The notes: generated by a model not told the origin, from the letters alone. A stretch of DNA of 64,000 nucleotides from Diphasiastrum complanatum (GCA_029204225.1 CM055095.1:45123446-45187445); one strand, 5' to 3'. Shown: positions 33,640-45,880, counted from the first letter of the stretch. Numbers and translations are program-made.

Positions 33640-34700
33640 GGTGTGAGAAATGAAAATAGCTTGAAAAGAAACGAACATGAAAAAAAGCGAACTCAAAACT
33701 TGAAAGAGAAATGAACTCGAATAGAAAGTGTTCAAGCGCAACGGAATAAGCTATCTCACTCTTTCCTTAGGCATGACTACGCCTATCAGACATGAACAGA
33801 ACATTAGTGATAGAAATCACGTTCGAGCTGATTACGTAGCCAAACATTAAGCATCAAAACATCAGAAAGATAATTTGTCATGAACGGCTATACAAATTAT
33901 TAGTCGTGGATTATTCGCAAATAGCTAGACTGATTATTAGTCACGAAAGACAAGACCAAATATTAGTTGCGAACAACTAGACTAATAATCTTTCGCAAAG
34001 AGCAGACAACCAGATTAAACAATAAGAAAGCCAGACAGAATGTAGAAAAGCATTGCAATATTGACACAAATCTGAACGCTGAACAAACAGAGTTGTAATC
34101 AGATTAAGTATAGCGAAATATATAGGTCAATAATGCAAGCGAGCACAAGACAATAGTGGACGAAACCACGTGCTTTACAAAGCTAATCACACAATTTGTA
34201 AAGGTGATAAACCTATTACTGACAATACAGTTCTAGAAGAAAAAGAATCGATGCGCGAAAGCATCTACAATGTCTATACCTAATTCACTTCTGATGCTAT
34301 GCTTGACGCTCTATTGCTTCACCACCTGAATACGTAGTTCATATTTTGAGTAGAAGTTGTGACATTCTAAAGAGACACAATAGAAGTTCAGAACCGACAT
34401 TTGACGATTCGTAAGCGACATTGAGACTGAAGAACATTTCTATAAGGATAGCACTATGTGCCATTGTACATACGCATTTCTACGCAGAGCTGAGTATCAA
34501 TAGAGAGTGAAGAGCAAGTTCTTATAGCTTGAACATTCTTTCCTTTTGTTTCATATCATTTGTGCAAATACACTCTGTATGATCTGTGATTGATTGTGAT
34601 ACTGTTTTGTTTGCGTCATACACATTTCTTAAGCTATACTGAATTTCAGTTACTCTAACACGGATTTTAAGACGACACCAACAAGTAATAATTCTGACTA
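33640..34700 (+). mobile_element. LTR-like DNA with GCGAA words
   Basis: Between 33700 and 34010 there are several Gcgaa/cacgaa words and a repeated phrase (CTAGACTRATTATTAGTCACGAAA-like near 33925 and 33965). The 36-base motif at 34302-34337 matches the LTR-like segment at 27292-27327 inverted. No ends and no PBS were identified. Assignment as LTR is inference from composition. Confidence 0.35.
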
Positions 34701-34949
34701 ATGTTCGTAGGAAATTAGCCGAAGGGGTTAAACATAACTTTTAGCAGAAATTCCTTCAAATCTAAATGAGCTATGTGTTCAGATAATGGGATTGATTGAG
34801 GCTCTGTCTTGTTTGCTTCCTGCGATAAAAATTGATTCTCTATGTTTGATTAAGAAGAAGTTTTAGCTAATGTGATTCTGCTTGATGAATCTAATTGCTA
34901 GTTGTTGTCAGTTTTGACTGTTTTCCTGATGTTGAAGAGCCTGAAAAAT

Positions 34950-35110
34950 AAAGTAATTCTTACAATTATAGACCTTGACCAAATCGTTTCATCATTGCTG
35001 TTCCTGGATGCCAATTTACCCAAATATCTGTGGATAACCAGTTATGTTGTTGTAGTATTCATTGTGAACTTTATATACTCTAGTCTATTTATCATCATAC
35101 ATACATTTAT
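34950..35110 (+). pseudogene. Possible copia integrase scrap
   Basis: A plus-strand frame contains FLDANLPKYLWITSYVVVVF, which resembles the copia integrase block around an ANLPKxxW motif. The rest of the frame (34902-35171) is not conserved. Very short and doubtful. Confidence 0.3.
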
Positions 35111-35212
35111 AATGCAAAAGATGAGATTATTCTCTCTCTTGGGGAACGATCAAACCTTTAATACTATGTAATTCACTGATTTTGTGAAAATCTATAACGA
35201 CTAGGCCACCAC

Positions 35213-38166
35213 AAACTTGAATGAAATGATTATGTACTGTTGTTGTCCGTACAAAACCAGCAAGCTATTGTATTTCACACGTGTTGAGTAAAAAAGTGTT
35301 AAGCTTAGCATATCAACTCCTTGGTGCTTGCTTAAGGCCATACAAACTCTTTTGTAGAAGACACATATGATTTGGCTTTGTTGATGAAATGTAGCTCTCG
35401 GGTTGCTCCATGTACACTTCCTCCTCAAGATCACCATTCAAGAATGCATTTGAAATGTCCATTTGCCATAGATCTCATCCATAAAGTGTGAAATGATGAC
35501 TCGAATGCTTACCATCTTTGCCACAGGTGCAAAGGTCTCATCATAGTCAATCCCTTGTTGTTGAGCATATCCTTTTGCCCCTAACATTGCCTTGTACTTG
35601 TTGATAGATCCATCTTGGTTTGTCTTCACCTTGAAGATCCATTTGCATCCAATAGCTTTCTTGTCCTTAGGCAACTCCACCAATCTCCATGTTCCATTCT
35701 TCATAAGAGCTTGATACTCAAGATCCATTGTTTGGATCCACTCCTCTTCTTTCCTTGCTTGATCTACACTTGTAGGCTCATCCAAAGAGGTTAGGAAAGC
35801 AACATAATTTCCAGAAACTACTTGCTTACCCTTTTAATCATATGTGAGCCTTGAAGGTACTTGTCTTTCTCTTGATGTTCTCCTTGGCTTTTGACTTGAT
35901 GAAGGTCCATCATCACCACCATCCAAAGTAGGATCCTTCTCATCAACATCAAGAATGTTAGATCCATCCACTCTACCATCAATCATGCTTGAAGACACCT
36001 TCGAAATATTCCCCTCATCAAGAATGACATCTCTACCAACAATCACTTTGTTAGTAGAAGGAATGGAAACCTTATAGGCTTTACTCACCTCACTATATCC
36101 AACAAAAATACCTCTTCTTGAAGATGGATCCTCCTTGGTTCTATCATCAGGAGTAATGTTGACATGGCATGTGCATCCAAAGATTCTTAGAAAGTTGACA
36201 CTCGACCTCCTCTTGAATAGCATCTCAAAAGGTGTCCTTCCATCCAAAATAGCACTTGGCCACCTATTGCACAAGAAATTGGCACACAACAGAGCTTGAT
36301 CCCAAAATGGTTTGTCAAGATTAGCACTTAACCTCATAGCTTTAGTACTTTCACATAAAGTCCTATTCTTCCTTTTAGCCACTCCATTTTGTTGTGGGGT
36401 CCTTGATGTTGTATACTCCCTCTTGATCCCATGCTCATCACAAAAGGCCTTGAACTTGTTAGATATGTACTCACACCACATTGTCACCTCTCAAGCACTT
36501 GATCTTTGTGAAAAATTGGTTCTCCCTTGCATTCTTGAACTTGACAAAGACATCATACACTTCATCCTTGCACTTTAGTAGATAGATTCAACAAAATCTA
36601 CTAAAATCATCAATGAATATTACATACATCTTAGCTCCACTATTGCTACTTGTAGTAAATCCATGAATATCCGAATGTACAAGTTGAAAAGGCTTTGTAG
36701 ATCTAGAAATAGATCTAGTATAAGGTAGTCTATTTGACTTAGACAAAGCACAAGACTCACAAACATGCTGGACATTACTTAAGGAACTTGGAAGACCAAT
36801 CACAACCTTCTTCCTTGCCATTACCTCCAATGACTTGAAGTTAAGGTGTCTCATCCTTTTGTGCCAAAACTCTTGAATAGAAATTTGCTTCATTGCAACA
36901 CATCCAACTTGGTTAGCAATAACACAAACTTCAAGTTTGAACAACCTCCCTTGCCTTTTACCTTTTTCAATCAAGACATCCTTCCTTTTGATCAAACAAG
37001 CATCTCCATCAAACTACACCTTGAGGCCCTTACTTAGCATTTGACTCACACTAAGCAAATTCTTGGTAAATATAGATGGAATAAACAAGACATCCTCCAA
37101 ATGAACATTCCTATTTGTAGAGAGAGAGATAGGAATTGTGCCAATCCCTTTGATTGCACACTCACCATCATTGGCCATGTAGATCACCCTCTTGTCATCT
37201 CCATATGCCAACAAAGAAGTGAAGTACTCTTTGTAAAAGGTCATGTGTGAACTTGCTCCACTATCAATCCACCAAGGATCTAGATCTCCATCATTAGCAA
37301 GCATACATGAAGACATCACAAAAGCATCATCATTCGCATCTTGAACATCCAAACCATCCTCATCAAGAGTAAGATTACCTTGCTTGTCTCCTTGATCTCT
37401 CTTCTTCTTGTAGCACTCACTTGCAAAGTGTCCTTTGATGCCACAATAGAAGCACTTGAGCTTTGATCTATCCTTCTTTTTGCCACTTGAAGAAGCATCC
37501 ACTTGATCTTGCCCTTTAGACCACTTACTTTTGGTTTTGCCCTTGAATTTGCCCTTTTGTAAACATAGCATCCTCTTGAAGTGTCGATATAGATCCACCT
37601 CTTGCTTGAAGCCTATATTCCTCATTGATCAAGATCTCTTGAAGATCCATAAAACTTGGCAAAGTCTTTTGAATCGCAATACTTTGAACAATGTTAGCAT
37701 GAGCATCCAACAAGCCATTAAGAATCACTTGAATAAGCTCTCCTTCTTTAATGCTTTCATCTATGCAAGCTAACTCATCATTCAATGCTTTCATTCTCAA
37801 AACAAAAGTACTTGGACTTTCTTCATTCTTTGCTAACAAGAAAAGATTTGCCTTCTTAGAGTCAACACTCTAGAAGTAGACTTGGATTCATAAAGCTTCT
37901 TCAATGAATTCCAAGCTTCCAAAGATGATGTGCACTTACCAACTTCCTTGAGAAGTTCATTGGTAACATTTCTCTAGAGCCTTCTTGGCCCTCTTGTCAT
38001 ACCTCAATTGATCTTGTTGTGTTGCTAGTCTCTCCTCCAAACCTACAGCAATATCCAAAACATCATTCATCTCAAGAAGTGACTCTATCCTCACTTTCCA
38101 CAATGAATAGTTACTTGAGGTAAGCCTATCATTGGCTTCCAACATGACTCCAATTGAGGTTGCCAT
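35213..38166 (-). pseudogene. Ty1/copia element internal region: gag, protease, integrase, partial RT
   Basis: Gag starts at the ATG at 38166 (MATSIGVMLEANDRLTSSNY) and continues with frameshifts near 37957 and 37850 to the zinc knuckle CFYCGIKGHFASEC near 37440. Protease is at about 37290 (WIDSGASSHMTF). The integrase N-terminal zinc region is at 36995-36588 (WHKRMRHLNFKSLE, CESCALSKSNRLP). The integrase core and tail are at 36487-35834 (RTPQQNGVAKRKNRTL, LRIFGCTCHVNI). RT starts at 35785 (NGTWRLVELPKDKKAIG, GIDYDETFAPVAKM) and breaks off after LYGLKQ near 35340. The last 72 bases (35284-35213) duplicate part of the element's LTR. RNase H and 3' LTR are missing. It is the most complete copia copy in the window but cannot be autonomous. 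Confidence 0.92.
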
Positions 38167-38660
38167 GTAGCAATGACCTGATCTTCTCTTTCAACCTACT
38201 TCAATGCACAAAGCACTCCTTTGAACAACAACAAATGCTTTCAAAAGAAATCACCAAGATTTGAAACTATCTCACAAATTCTCTTCTAGCACTTATCCAA
38301 GCAAATCAACACATAGAATCAAACCTTTAGAGATCCAATCAAAATTAGGGTTTTGACAAAATCACAAAAAATTGACTATTCCAAATCTACATGCAAATGC
38401 TGAAAATTTGATATGCAATCTATAAGCCAACACTTAGGTTGATCCAATGATCCAGAAATCGGCCAAATCCAGTATGTGAATTCAAAAATTGGAATTGAAC
38501 AAGTATATTGACCTATTTAGTATTTTGATCTACAAAAGACCCAATCTACAAAAGCAAAAAACTCGATTTTGATGTAGAATCCTCTCTAGCATGCTCTAGA
38601 CTTGATATCTTCAACAAATCATTGATAGATCTGATTCCTCCTTCATAACTTCAAACACAA

Positions 38661-38672
38661 GCTCTAATACCA
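38661..38672 (-). promoter_or_regulatory. Primer-binding site of the copia element (tRNA-iMet type)
   Basis: The minus strand reads TGGTATTAGAGC immediately after the LTR terminus ...TTTCACA at 38673. It is complementary to the 3' end of initiator tRNA-Met with one change from TGGTATCAGAGC. Confidence 0.85.
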
Positions 38673-39321
38673 TGTGAAAGGTTTCAGATCTTTAAGATCC
38701 AATCTACTTGAATGATCTTTGGTTAGAAAGAGAAATACACTACCAATCTCACCAATGTAGAAAAATCAGCATCTACACACAAATTGAGATGCAAACACCA
38801 ATAGAACTTGATCAAACTTGAATGAAATGATTATGTATTATTGTTGTCCATACAAAACCAGCAAGCTAATGTATTTCACATGTGTGAATCCAAAAATAAC
38901 AAATATAGATCATTCTACACATAGAATTGCAAGCAATCACCAAGATAGTGCACCAATAAATAGTAGAACCCAAGAGAACCATGTATAAGCATGAAATGAG
39001 ATAGAGAAATGAGAAGATTGCTCTCTCCATGAGTTACATCCTTTTATAGTAGGTCCAAACCCTATTTGGCCACTTGGCTTTCCCACCAAAATGCTAACCC
39101 TACTAATTTTGGGTCTAGATTCAATGTACCCAACTATTCAAATTGAATCTACTCAAACTTGCATTCTAACTTTCCCACACTTTCAAAAAGTGTTTATTCA
39201 AATGAAATTTAGACTAATGAACTTTGAAAATTCAACCTCTAAGCCTAAAACAAGTTTTGGCCTCAATATGCCAAATATGAAAATATTGCAAAATGTGATG
39301 AAACTAGTTGAATCTTTCACA
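38673..39321 (-). mobile_element. 5' LTR of the copia element, 649 bp
   Basis: Plus-strand ends are TGTGAAAGGTTTC at 38673 and GAATCTTTCACA at 39321, so the termini are inverted TGTGAAAG/CTTTCACA. A TATA box reads CTACTATAAAAGGATG on the minus strand near 39040-39055. It is followed by the PBS at 38672-38661. A 72-base block (38814-38885) recurs at 35213-35284. Confidence 0.8.
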
Positions 39322-39567
39322 GTTGATACTTTGTGAGTCAAGTGCTTTGACAATGTACTTGAGTGTGAGTCAAGTACAGGTAGCAGAAAAATTGGATATG
39401 ATCTATACGAACACTCCAGTACATGGCTACACATTTTTATTCTGATACCCTTATTACATTTGAGCTTAGATTTGATCTGATTTATTTACATAAGCTTCAA
39501 ATGTGATACTGTAATAAGTGTATAGTTAGTTTGATACTTAAATCACATTTGAAACTAAGAGAGGGAG

Positions 39568-39935
39568 TTAGAATTAGTAAGCTCAACTGTGATTGGACTG
39601 TTAGTGTAGTTAACATTTGTTATGTATTGTTTTAGTTTAATAGGCTTTAGTTAAGAAGCTAGCTTGGGGGCTTGTCCCGGGCCGATAACGGGATTACACT
39701 TGTATATAGCCTAAAATGCCACATAGAGGCCAACAATGAATTTCATGCATTTATTAGGCTTATGCCATATGGCGTCCCTATGCTAAAGGGGACCTTTACT
39801 TGTATATGTATCATTCTCTTTGTAATAAAGATGCTTTTGCTTTGTGAGCTCTTTTGCTTTATGTGACCTCCTCCATTTACTTGTGGATGTTGTTTATGGT
39901 TTCGACGGTTGGCAATCAGTCAATGATTGCATCTC
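39568..39935 (+). mobile_element. LTR-like fragment, plus orientation
   Basis: A purine tract (AAGAGAGGGAG at about 39557-39567) precedes it. TGTATATAGCC near 39699 may be a TATA element and AATAAA at 39824-39829 a polyadenylation signal, giving an LTR-like order on the plus strand. Exact ends were not determined. No internal region is attached on the left. Confidence 0.4.
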
Positions 39936-39979
39936 TGATATGCACTCTCCACTAGATTAGAATTTCCGCATAGAATGTT

Positions 39980-41000
39980 AACTCTAAGATCATAGATGTA
40001 TTATGAAATCGTATTTAGCATCATTCTTTATGATAAGATCAATTAAAAATTTTAATGAAAGTATACAAATTTATGGGCTTTTGTAGTTTATCGAGTAGGT
40101 AAATTTTGTGGAAATGATTGTTCCACTATTGAATGAATTTTCATTTTTGTTCAAAAAATTGAAGGGAATCTTTTATATATGGGGGGGATGTCCTTTCTAG
40201 TGACTTTCACCAAAAGTGTCATTTAAGAAGCTATGGTCTGCCCGTTAGATCACCTGGCTCATCAGTCAAGTTGTCTAAAAAGACCATTTTCCCATGTAAA
40301 TGTCGAACAAAACTTCACTTACTCCTATTCCAAATTATCAAAGTTTTGTTTCAAAACATTTTCAGCCATCATTTCAGATGATAAATCGATGCAATGACTT
40401 CGCAAATGGTCCTTACAACCAATAAAGGTCACTAGAAAGACCATTCTCCTACAAGAAAGTTGAGCAAAAGTATTAATCACTTATACCCTAATTGATTGTA
40501 AGATGCATCATGAAATTTTTTGAGGCATCATTCTCTATGATAGAATCATATACCGAATCAGTTATAATTTTGTGTTTTCTATTGTACTTTAATGGGTTTT
40601 TCCATCATTTATAAATGAAAGCAGGTTGTTTCTCTTGCTTGTCTAGTAAACTATTAAACTAAAGTCCACTATGAGATAATCCCCTACTTCTTGAATCAAA
40701 TAAGCACCTAAGAGATTACTAGTGTTAGACAAAGCAGGAAGTTGTGAATCAGTTGAACCTAGAGCATGTTGTAAGATTGAAATTGCTTGTAAACGTCATT
40801 CAAGAAGTTTATAGTGCGGCCATTAGATCATCCTACCCACTGGTGAAGTTGTCTGAAAGGACCATTGCCCTACACGGATGTTGAGTGAAAAAAAAATTCA
40901 CTCTTATTCAAGAATGGAAACATCAAAATTGTATTGTAGAATATTTGCAACCATCATTCTAAGTTTCTAACCAATAAATAGATTTAACAAATCGGTGAGA
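39980..41000 (+). repeat. Diverged head-to-tail duplication of about 0.5 kb
   Basis: Words such as GCATCATTCTYTATGATA (near 40018 and 40527) and a longer block (40215-40390 against 40792-40970, including TTAGATCA, AGTTGTCTRAAAAGACCATT and TTGCAACCATCATT-like ends) recur in order. A third partial copy of the AAAGACCATT phrase lies near 40430. Coding potential is absent. Confidence 0.65.
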
Positions 41001-41368
41001 GTTTTTATCTCAGATATATAGCGTTAGAGTTTGTGGTCTTCTAAACACAGAGATGTCGACGTTGCCGCTGTCGTCGGTGAAGATGATGAATATGTGACCT
41101 CTAGACATGTGGTCTCGAGGTGTGTCATGTAGCTAAAGTACTCGGCGTCACTGGTCTCTATGCTGGTCACGAGTGGGAATATTTGTCTCATCATCGGAAT
41201 TGAAATCATCATGAGGTCTTCTCCAAGAGAAGAAAGAGGTAATCTGGAGTTGAGGCAGGTCTTGTTGTATATGACAAAGACTGCTCGAAATCAAAATATC
41301 GCCAAGTTTGCAGCCATTACCACCACAATGTCTCAATAACCCTCTCTAACTCATCAATTTAAAGTCTG

Positions 41369-41371
<3 letters not shown>

Positions 41372-41446
<75 letters not shown>
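41372..41446 (+). repeat. (GA)n microsatellite
   Basis: About 37 uninterrupted GA units. The minus-strand frames just to the left (41024-41336) are short and unrecognised and are not called. Confidence 0.97.
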
Positions 41447-41450
<4 letters not shown>

Positions 41451-41489
41451 GGTAATAGTGAAGGGCGAAATACTATGCCCAACAAGCAG

Positions 41490-41577
41490 GCTAGACTATG
41501 ATGAGACATTTGCACTTGTTGCTAAGATGACATCTATCAAGACCATTTTGGCCTTAGCCTCACCTGATATGTTTATT
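41490..41577 (+). pseudogene. Copia RT scrap
   Basis: The plus strand reads DYDETFALVAKMTSIKTILA, the conserved early RT block of copia elements (compare DYDETFAPVAKM in the element at 35.2-38.2 kb). It is about 30 residues long, directly after the (GA)n tract. Confidence 0.75.
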
Positions 41578-43029
41578 GGCTTTACGCTCCCCAACCGATG
41601 AGATTCTAGCTTCAATGGATAGTGTCCTTAAGGTTTAGGGGATGACCCCTTAACTGCAAGACCTTGACTGTTGGTGAAGTGTGGTGCTCATATGTCAAGA
41701 TTTGGAGTGTATGAAAACGATAATTCTTGTGCCGTCTAACAGATGCAGCTAGACTCTAGGCAGCTTACACTTGGTAAAAAGATGGGTTAGGCAATCTTTG
41801 TAGTGGTGCTCGTGAAAAAATCATCAAGGTCCATCATAGCATATACACAATCGTGCAATATCGGTGTTTCTTCCAATGAGGTGGGGTCTCTTTTCTTTTA
41901 TGTTCTTCCGTGCTATGTGGGGAGCAAGTTATATGCGCCGCTTTGTTTGGTAAGTGGTAGTATTTTGCTGACCATTGGGTCTAGGTATTTTGCTAGACAG
42001 TTCCGACTGTGAGTGTGACTAGTGCGACGCCACGAATGGTGGACGGCCGGCTCTGGTGTTTCACAGAGGTCGGGTCCAGTTGACACACTTCATGATTTGA
42101 ATGAGCAGACGATTCCAACTTTTACGATTTCGTATAGCAGTCTAACTACCAGGGCATATGCTAGACGGTTCTAGTAATGCATAAAGTTGTGTAAAAACCC
42201 AATTCATTGTCTTTCTTTAGAACATATTTATTTTCATGCGATGTGAATAAGACATGGCCCCGAGTTTTATCAGTTTCGTACAACGACTAATGAGCAAACA
42301 AATTTGGGAAATGGTTAATTCACTAGTCCAGCCCACAATATTTGCTATACATAACTATAATATCAAACCGATTTCCATACTCATGGTAGTACAAAACAAT
42401 TCATTGCAAAATTCTCCATTATTCATTCGATTGAACAGGCATAACCAACAACTATAAACTTATCCGATGCCGAGAACTTATGTTACTACAATACTTGAGA
42501 AAATTTCATTCAAATCACAAAGCGATTAGAAGTATGATATCACACGACAATCGATTGAAAGTAATGGAAGTGAACTCCATGAAATTGAAAGGACTAGAAT
42601 GGAAAAGTAGGTTGAGTACAAGTTTACCTCAATGGTAGTGATCTTCAAAGAGCGGCTTGAAACTTGCCATTTATACCAACATGCGGATACACAATTAGAT
42701 CAGAGAATAATAGGTAATCAACCAAACTTTGCCGCAGATTGTTCGAAGAATCGGCAACTTGTAGCAGGAGGCTAACGTTCCAGTCAGTTCTCACATATTT
42801 AACCAGGGCCAACGAGGGTTTCTAGGGCAGCAGGGTTGGCACATGCCTCAGTGAACAGAGATAGCTTGCAAACACGCCTGAGAGGGCTCCAGCGAGGGCT
42901 GGCTGAGCCTGGCAGCGATGCAGATGATGGCTCACTGGAGCATTCAAACTTTAGAATGTCTCAGATGCAACAAACAAAGGTGGTATTGAGATGTCTCGGA
43001 GAGAGAAAGAGATACAGCTGGCTCAGTGT
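41578..43029. other. No recognisable gene
   Basis: Short frames exist on the plus strand (41803-42012, 42254-42457, 42836-43042) but none shows a known motif. The phrase TTTTGCTAGACAGTTC near 41990 recurs as ATGCTAGACGGTTC near 42157. Confidence 0.4.
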
Positions 43030-43590
43030 TGAATCTATATAAGTGTGACTATCTGGCTACAAAAGTGCATTTGTAGAAGTGTGATTGAATGCATCACTGG
43101 ATTGCGAAAGTTTTATGCTCCAAACAGTAGTAATTTAGTTTTCAAAAAATGCGAGTGATTCATGCAAGAATAACAGAGGTACAGAGCCTTTAGAAATGCG
43201 TGATTGTTTTTGAATTCTGCTTCTGGAATTGGTGAGGGATGGGCCACAGATGATCTTGAAGTCTGCTATGGAGATGTTGTGGCCTCCATAGAAATACGGG
43301 CAACTAATAGTAGAAAAACGTTGGAAAAGATGGCTGTAGATGTGCGCTGCAGGCTGCCACAGAGGTGCGATTTTGCTATCCAAATGCGATTGACTGGCCA
43401 CGAATATCTGTCAGAGTTTCTGTCTCTGCAATGAACGATTGAATATTGCCTAAAAATCAGTGGATAGTTGCCACAGAAGTGTGATTATCTGCCATAGAAG
43501 CACTGTTGGCAGCATCACAAAACAGTGATTGAGCACTTTGCCAGAAAGGTGCAATTGGCTGCTTCAGAACTGTAACGGCTTATAATGGAG
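43030..43590 (+). repeat. Degenerate minisatellite around a GCCACAGAAGTGYGATT phrase
   Basis: Variants of [T/G]GCCACAGARGTGYGATT and TGYGATTRNCTG occur near 43040, 43076, 43355, 43385, 43470, 43530 and 43560, with irregular spacing. They are too diverged for a fixed period. Confidence 0.45.
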
Positions 43591-43599
43591 AGATCACTT

Positions 43600-44480
43600 G
43601 GCCATGAATTCTCAAACCCATATAAGATTTTCTATGGTGCTTGACCTCAACATCTCATATTTCCAAAGTGAAATTAATAGGAGCCTAATATGAAGCAAGC
43701 ATGATGTTGGTGTCCTCTAGAATGGAATTAGAAATAAAATTGGATGAGACTTCAACACCTTAATGGGCACACTCTTTTAAGGTAAATGATAGCTAAAGGA
43801 CTCATCTCAATAAAGCTCCGAAATCTGTTTCCATTGAATAAATTCAATGGAAGAGTCCTCAAATTGATGAATAAAAAATGAATCCCTACTCACCACACAT
43901 GGCTCATACTTCAGACTCCTCTTACTCACACAAGAAATCTGGATGGGGGAGAGTAACGAATGATCAATTTATGAAAAATTCCCATTAATGAATGAGAATA
44001 TCTTTTTCATACACGATGAAGGTAGAAAATCATCATCTAGGACCAAGAGATCTCAACCTATGATTCCTAATAACAATTTTAAACAAAGTTTACTCCACCT
44101 TAAAACACCCAAACAAACTTTAAAGACACAAGATAATCAAGATAATCACAACTCAAGATCATACTCAACACACTATTGCAAGAAAACCACTAACTCTCTC
44201 AAAGATGGGTGGCTTTAACTTTCCTCTCAAGACAACAAGCATCCAAAAAGAATCAACTCTCACACAAGGCAATGAGGCTCTCAAAATTATCAACTCCTAA
44301 AAATACCCACTCTCAACATCATCTCACTATTATCCAACAATATATTCAACACAAAGAGTGGCCTCCTTTTATAGCAAATCTCAAGGGTCCCCCTTCAAAT
44401 GAGGCCTTGCCAATTTTCATGTGCTTCAAGCCTTCTTTTCCATTTATCCACCCCCCATTGGTAAGTATATCAAGTGGTGT
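43600..44480 (-). mobile_element. LTR-like DNA with a minus-strand TATA box
   Basis: The minus strand has CTATAAAAGGAGGCC near 44365-44380. Surrounding text resembles the LTR-like segment at 22430-22880. The plus-strand frames at 43988-44218 and 44209-44505 are Ser/Lys/Gln-rich and I do not believe they are genes. Ends are unresolved. Confidence 0.35.
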
Positions 44481-44507
44481 TGTAAAGTTGACTCAGGTGC
44501 ACTAAGA

Positions 44508-45390
44508 TGTCCTGTAAGACTCTAAGGGGTGACACTCCTTGAAAGGTCCTAGAGCGAGTTAGGAAGTCAAGGACTGAGCCTCCAACCTATGGTGAGTCAG
44601 CCAAGTAGTTACAAGTCATGAGCTAGACCTGGAGCTCGAGTAATAACCTAGTCAGGAGCCAAGTTGATTCTACCGCTGAGACGGCTCCCGGGACCCGTGT
44701 CCAGGAGCCAGACTGATTCTGCCAGGTTTAATCAGCAAAATAAAAACTAAGTCCAGAAAAGCGTGCTTTACTAGAAAGCATTATATTCCAAGACAGAGGG
44801 AGTGCGATGAATCACACCAGAACTATAGGGGGAGTCCGGCGCAGACAGAAACTTGGGCAGCTCAACCAGCGCCAGGAATCCAGTCGCCAGGTCTCAACTC
44901 CCTCTACCAGCACGAGCCAGACACAATGCCCAGCACGTGTTGGTGGCCCCGAGACCAGTCAGTCTATGTATGAATGTAACCTCTTCCAAATTTAATAAAG
45001 TTGATCCCTGGGGATGATTACCATTTTGGTTTCGCCTCCGAGACTGGTCCAAGTGGAAGGACCCTTACTACAACCTTTTTGCCTCGCCGGCGCCTAAGGG
45101 TCCACATCACCGATGTGTGGCTTGCCGCTATGCCATTTGGTCAGTTTGGCGACCACTTTGCCTTGAGTTTCATGTGTGGCTTGTCTTTGCCTTTGGTTAC
45201 CTCTTGGGGACAGATTCTGAGTTGGCTTTCGGACTGGTTGGAATTCCAGTTTTCTTAAAGTCTGAATGGTTATGCTTGTTACGTTTCTAAGTTGGCTTTT
45301 ACGTAAGTGCATGATGGATGAATGTTAGACTTAAGCACGTGTTGGGGAAACCGCTCAAGTCCCAGCGCCCTTTGAGGCACTGGTGCTACA
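44508..45390 (+). mobile_element. 5' LTR of the plus-strand chromovirus
   Basis: Ends GGTGCTACA at 45390, two bases before a primer-binding site. An AATAAA at 44993-44998 is the likely polyadenylation signal. The start is proposed at TGTCCTGTAAGAC (44508) and is uncertain. No matching 3' LTR was found after 51.7 kb. Confidence 0.55.
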
Positions 45391-45392
45391 TG

Positions 45393-45404
45393 TGGTATCA
45401 AAGC
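45393..45404 (+). promoter_or_regulatory. Primer-binding site (tRNA-iMet type) of the chromovirus
   Basis: TGGTATCAAAGC, one base off the TGGTATCAGAGC primer site used by many chromoviruses. It fixes the LTR end at 45390. Confidence 0.8.
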
Positions 45405-45469
45405 TAACTAGCCGGTCAGCTACGCAAGTCTCACAGGGATGGCCACTTTTTTGGATTTGTCAAGACAAC

Positions 45470-45880
45470 CGTTGTGCAAGATGTTGCCCACAGTGTAAGC
45501 ACGGGTGCATCCACGGTCGGGTTGGTTGGCAGAACATGGTACTTGATGCGGCAAGGTGCTGCCCTTGAGGTGTAAGCACGGTCAATTCCCGCGGTTCGGG
45601 CCTGGCGCCGTCTGCACATAGGACAGATGAGGCAATGTGCTGCCATTAGGATGGTGAAAGCACGGTCCGTGCCTTGTGGGGTGTAGGGTGATATATTCGA
45701 ATTGTACGAGTTAACCATTGATACAGAGATGCTGCTCAAATTTGGGTGTAAAGCATGGATGGTTAGTTGTTGGTGCGGGATAGCTGCCGATCGTTTAGCT
45801 ATAAGGGCTATCGACTAGAGTTGGTGCGGCGTGACTGAGGCAATGTGCTGCTTAATGGTGAAAGCACGGATGGTTGGATG
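45470..45880 (+). repeat. Five diverged repeats where gag would be expected
   Basis: Units contain GATGTTGCCCACAGTGTAAG, GGCAAGGTGCTGCCCTTGAG, GGCAATGTGCTGCCATTAGG, GAGATGCTGCTCAAATTTGG and GGCAATGTGCTGCTTAATGG. Each is followed by a GTAAGCACGG or GTGAAAGCACGG box and then GGT-rich DNA. Spacing is about 70-110 bases. No gag ORF or zinc knuckle was found between the PBS and the protease. Confidence 0.65.

Noticed and set aside
38661-38672. Reading the GCTCTAATACCA phrases (also 59021) as part of a tRNA gene
   Set aside because: They are primer-binding sites complementary to a tRNA end, placed directly at LTR termini; no tRNA body is present.
45001-45258. 85-codon plus-strand frame in the chromovirus LTR
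   Set aside because: Lies wholly between the LTR polyadenylation signal and the PBS, so it is LTR sequence; no known protein motif.
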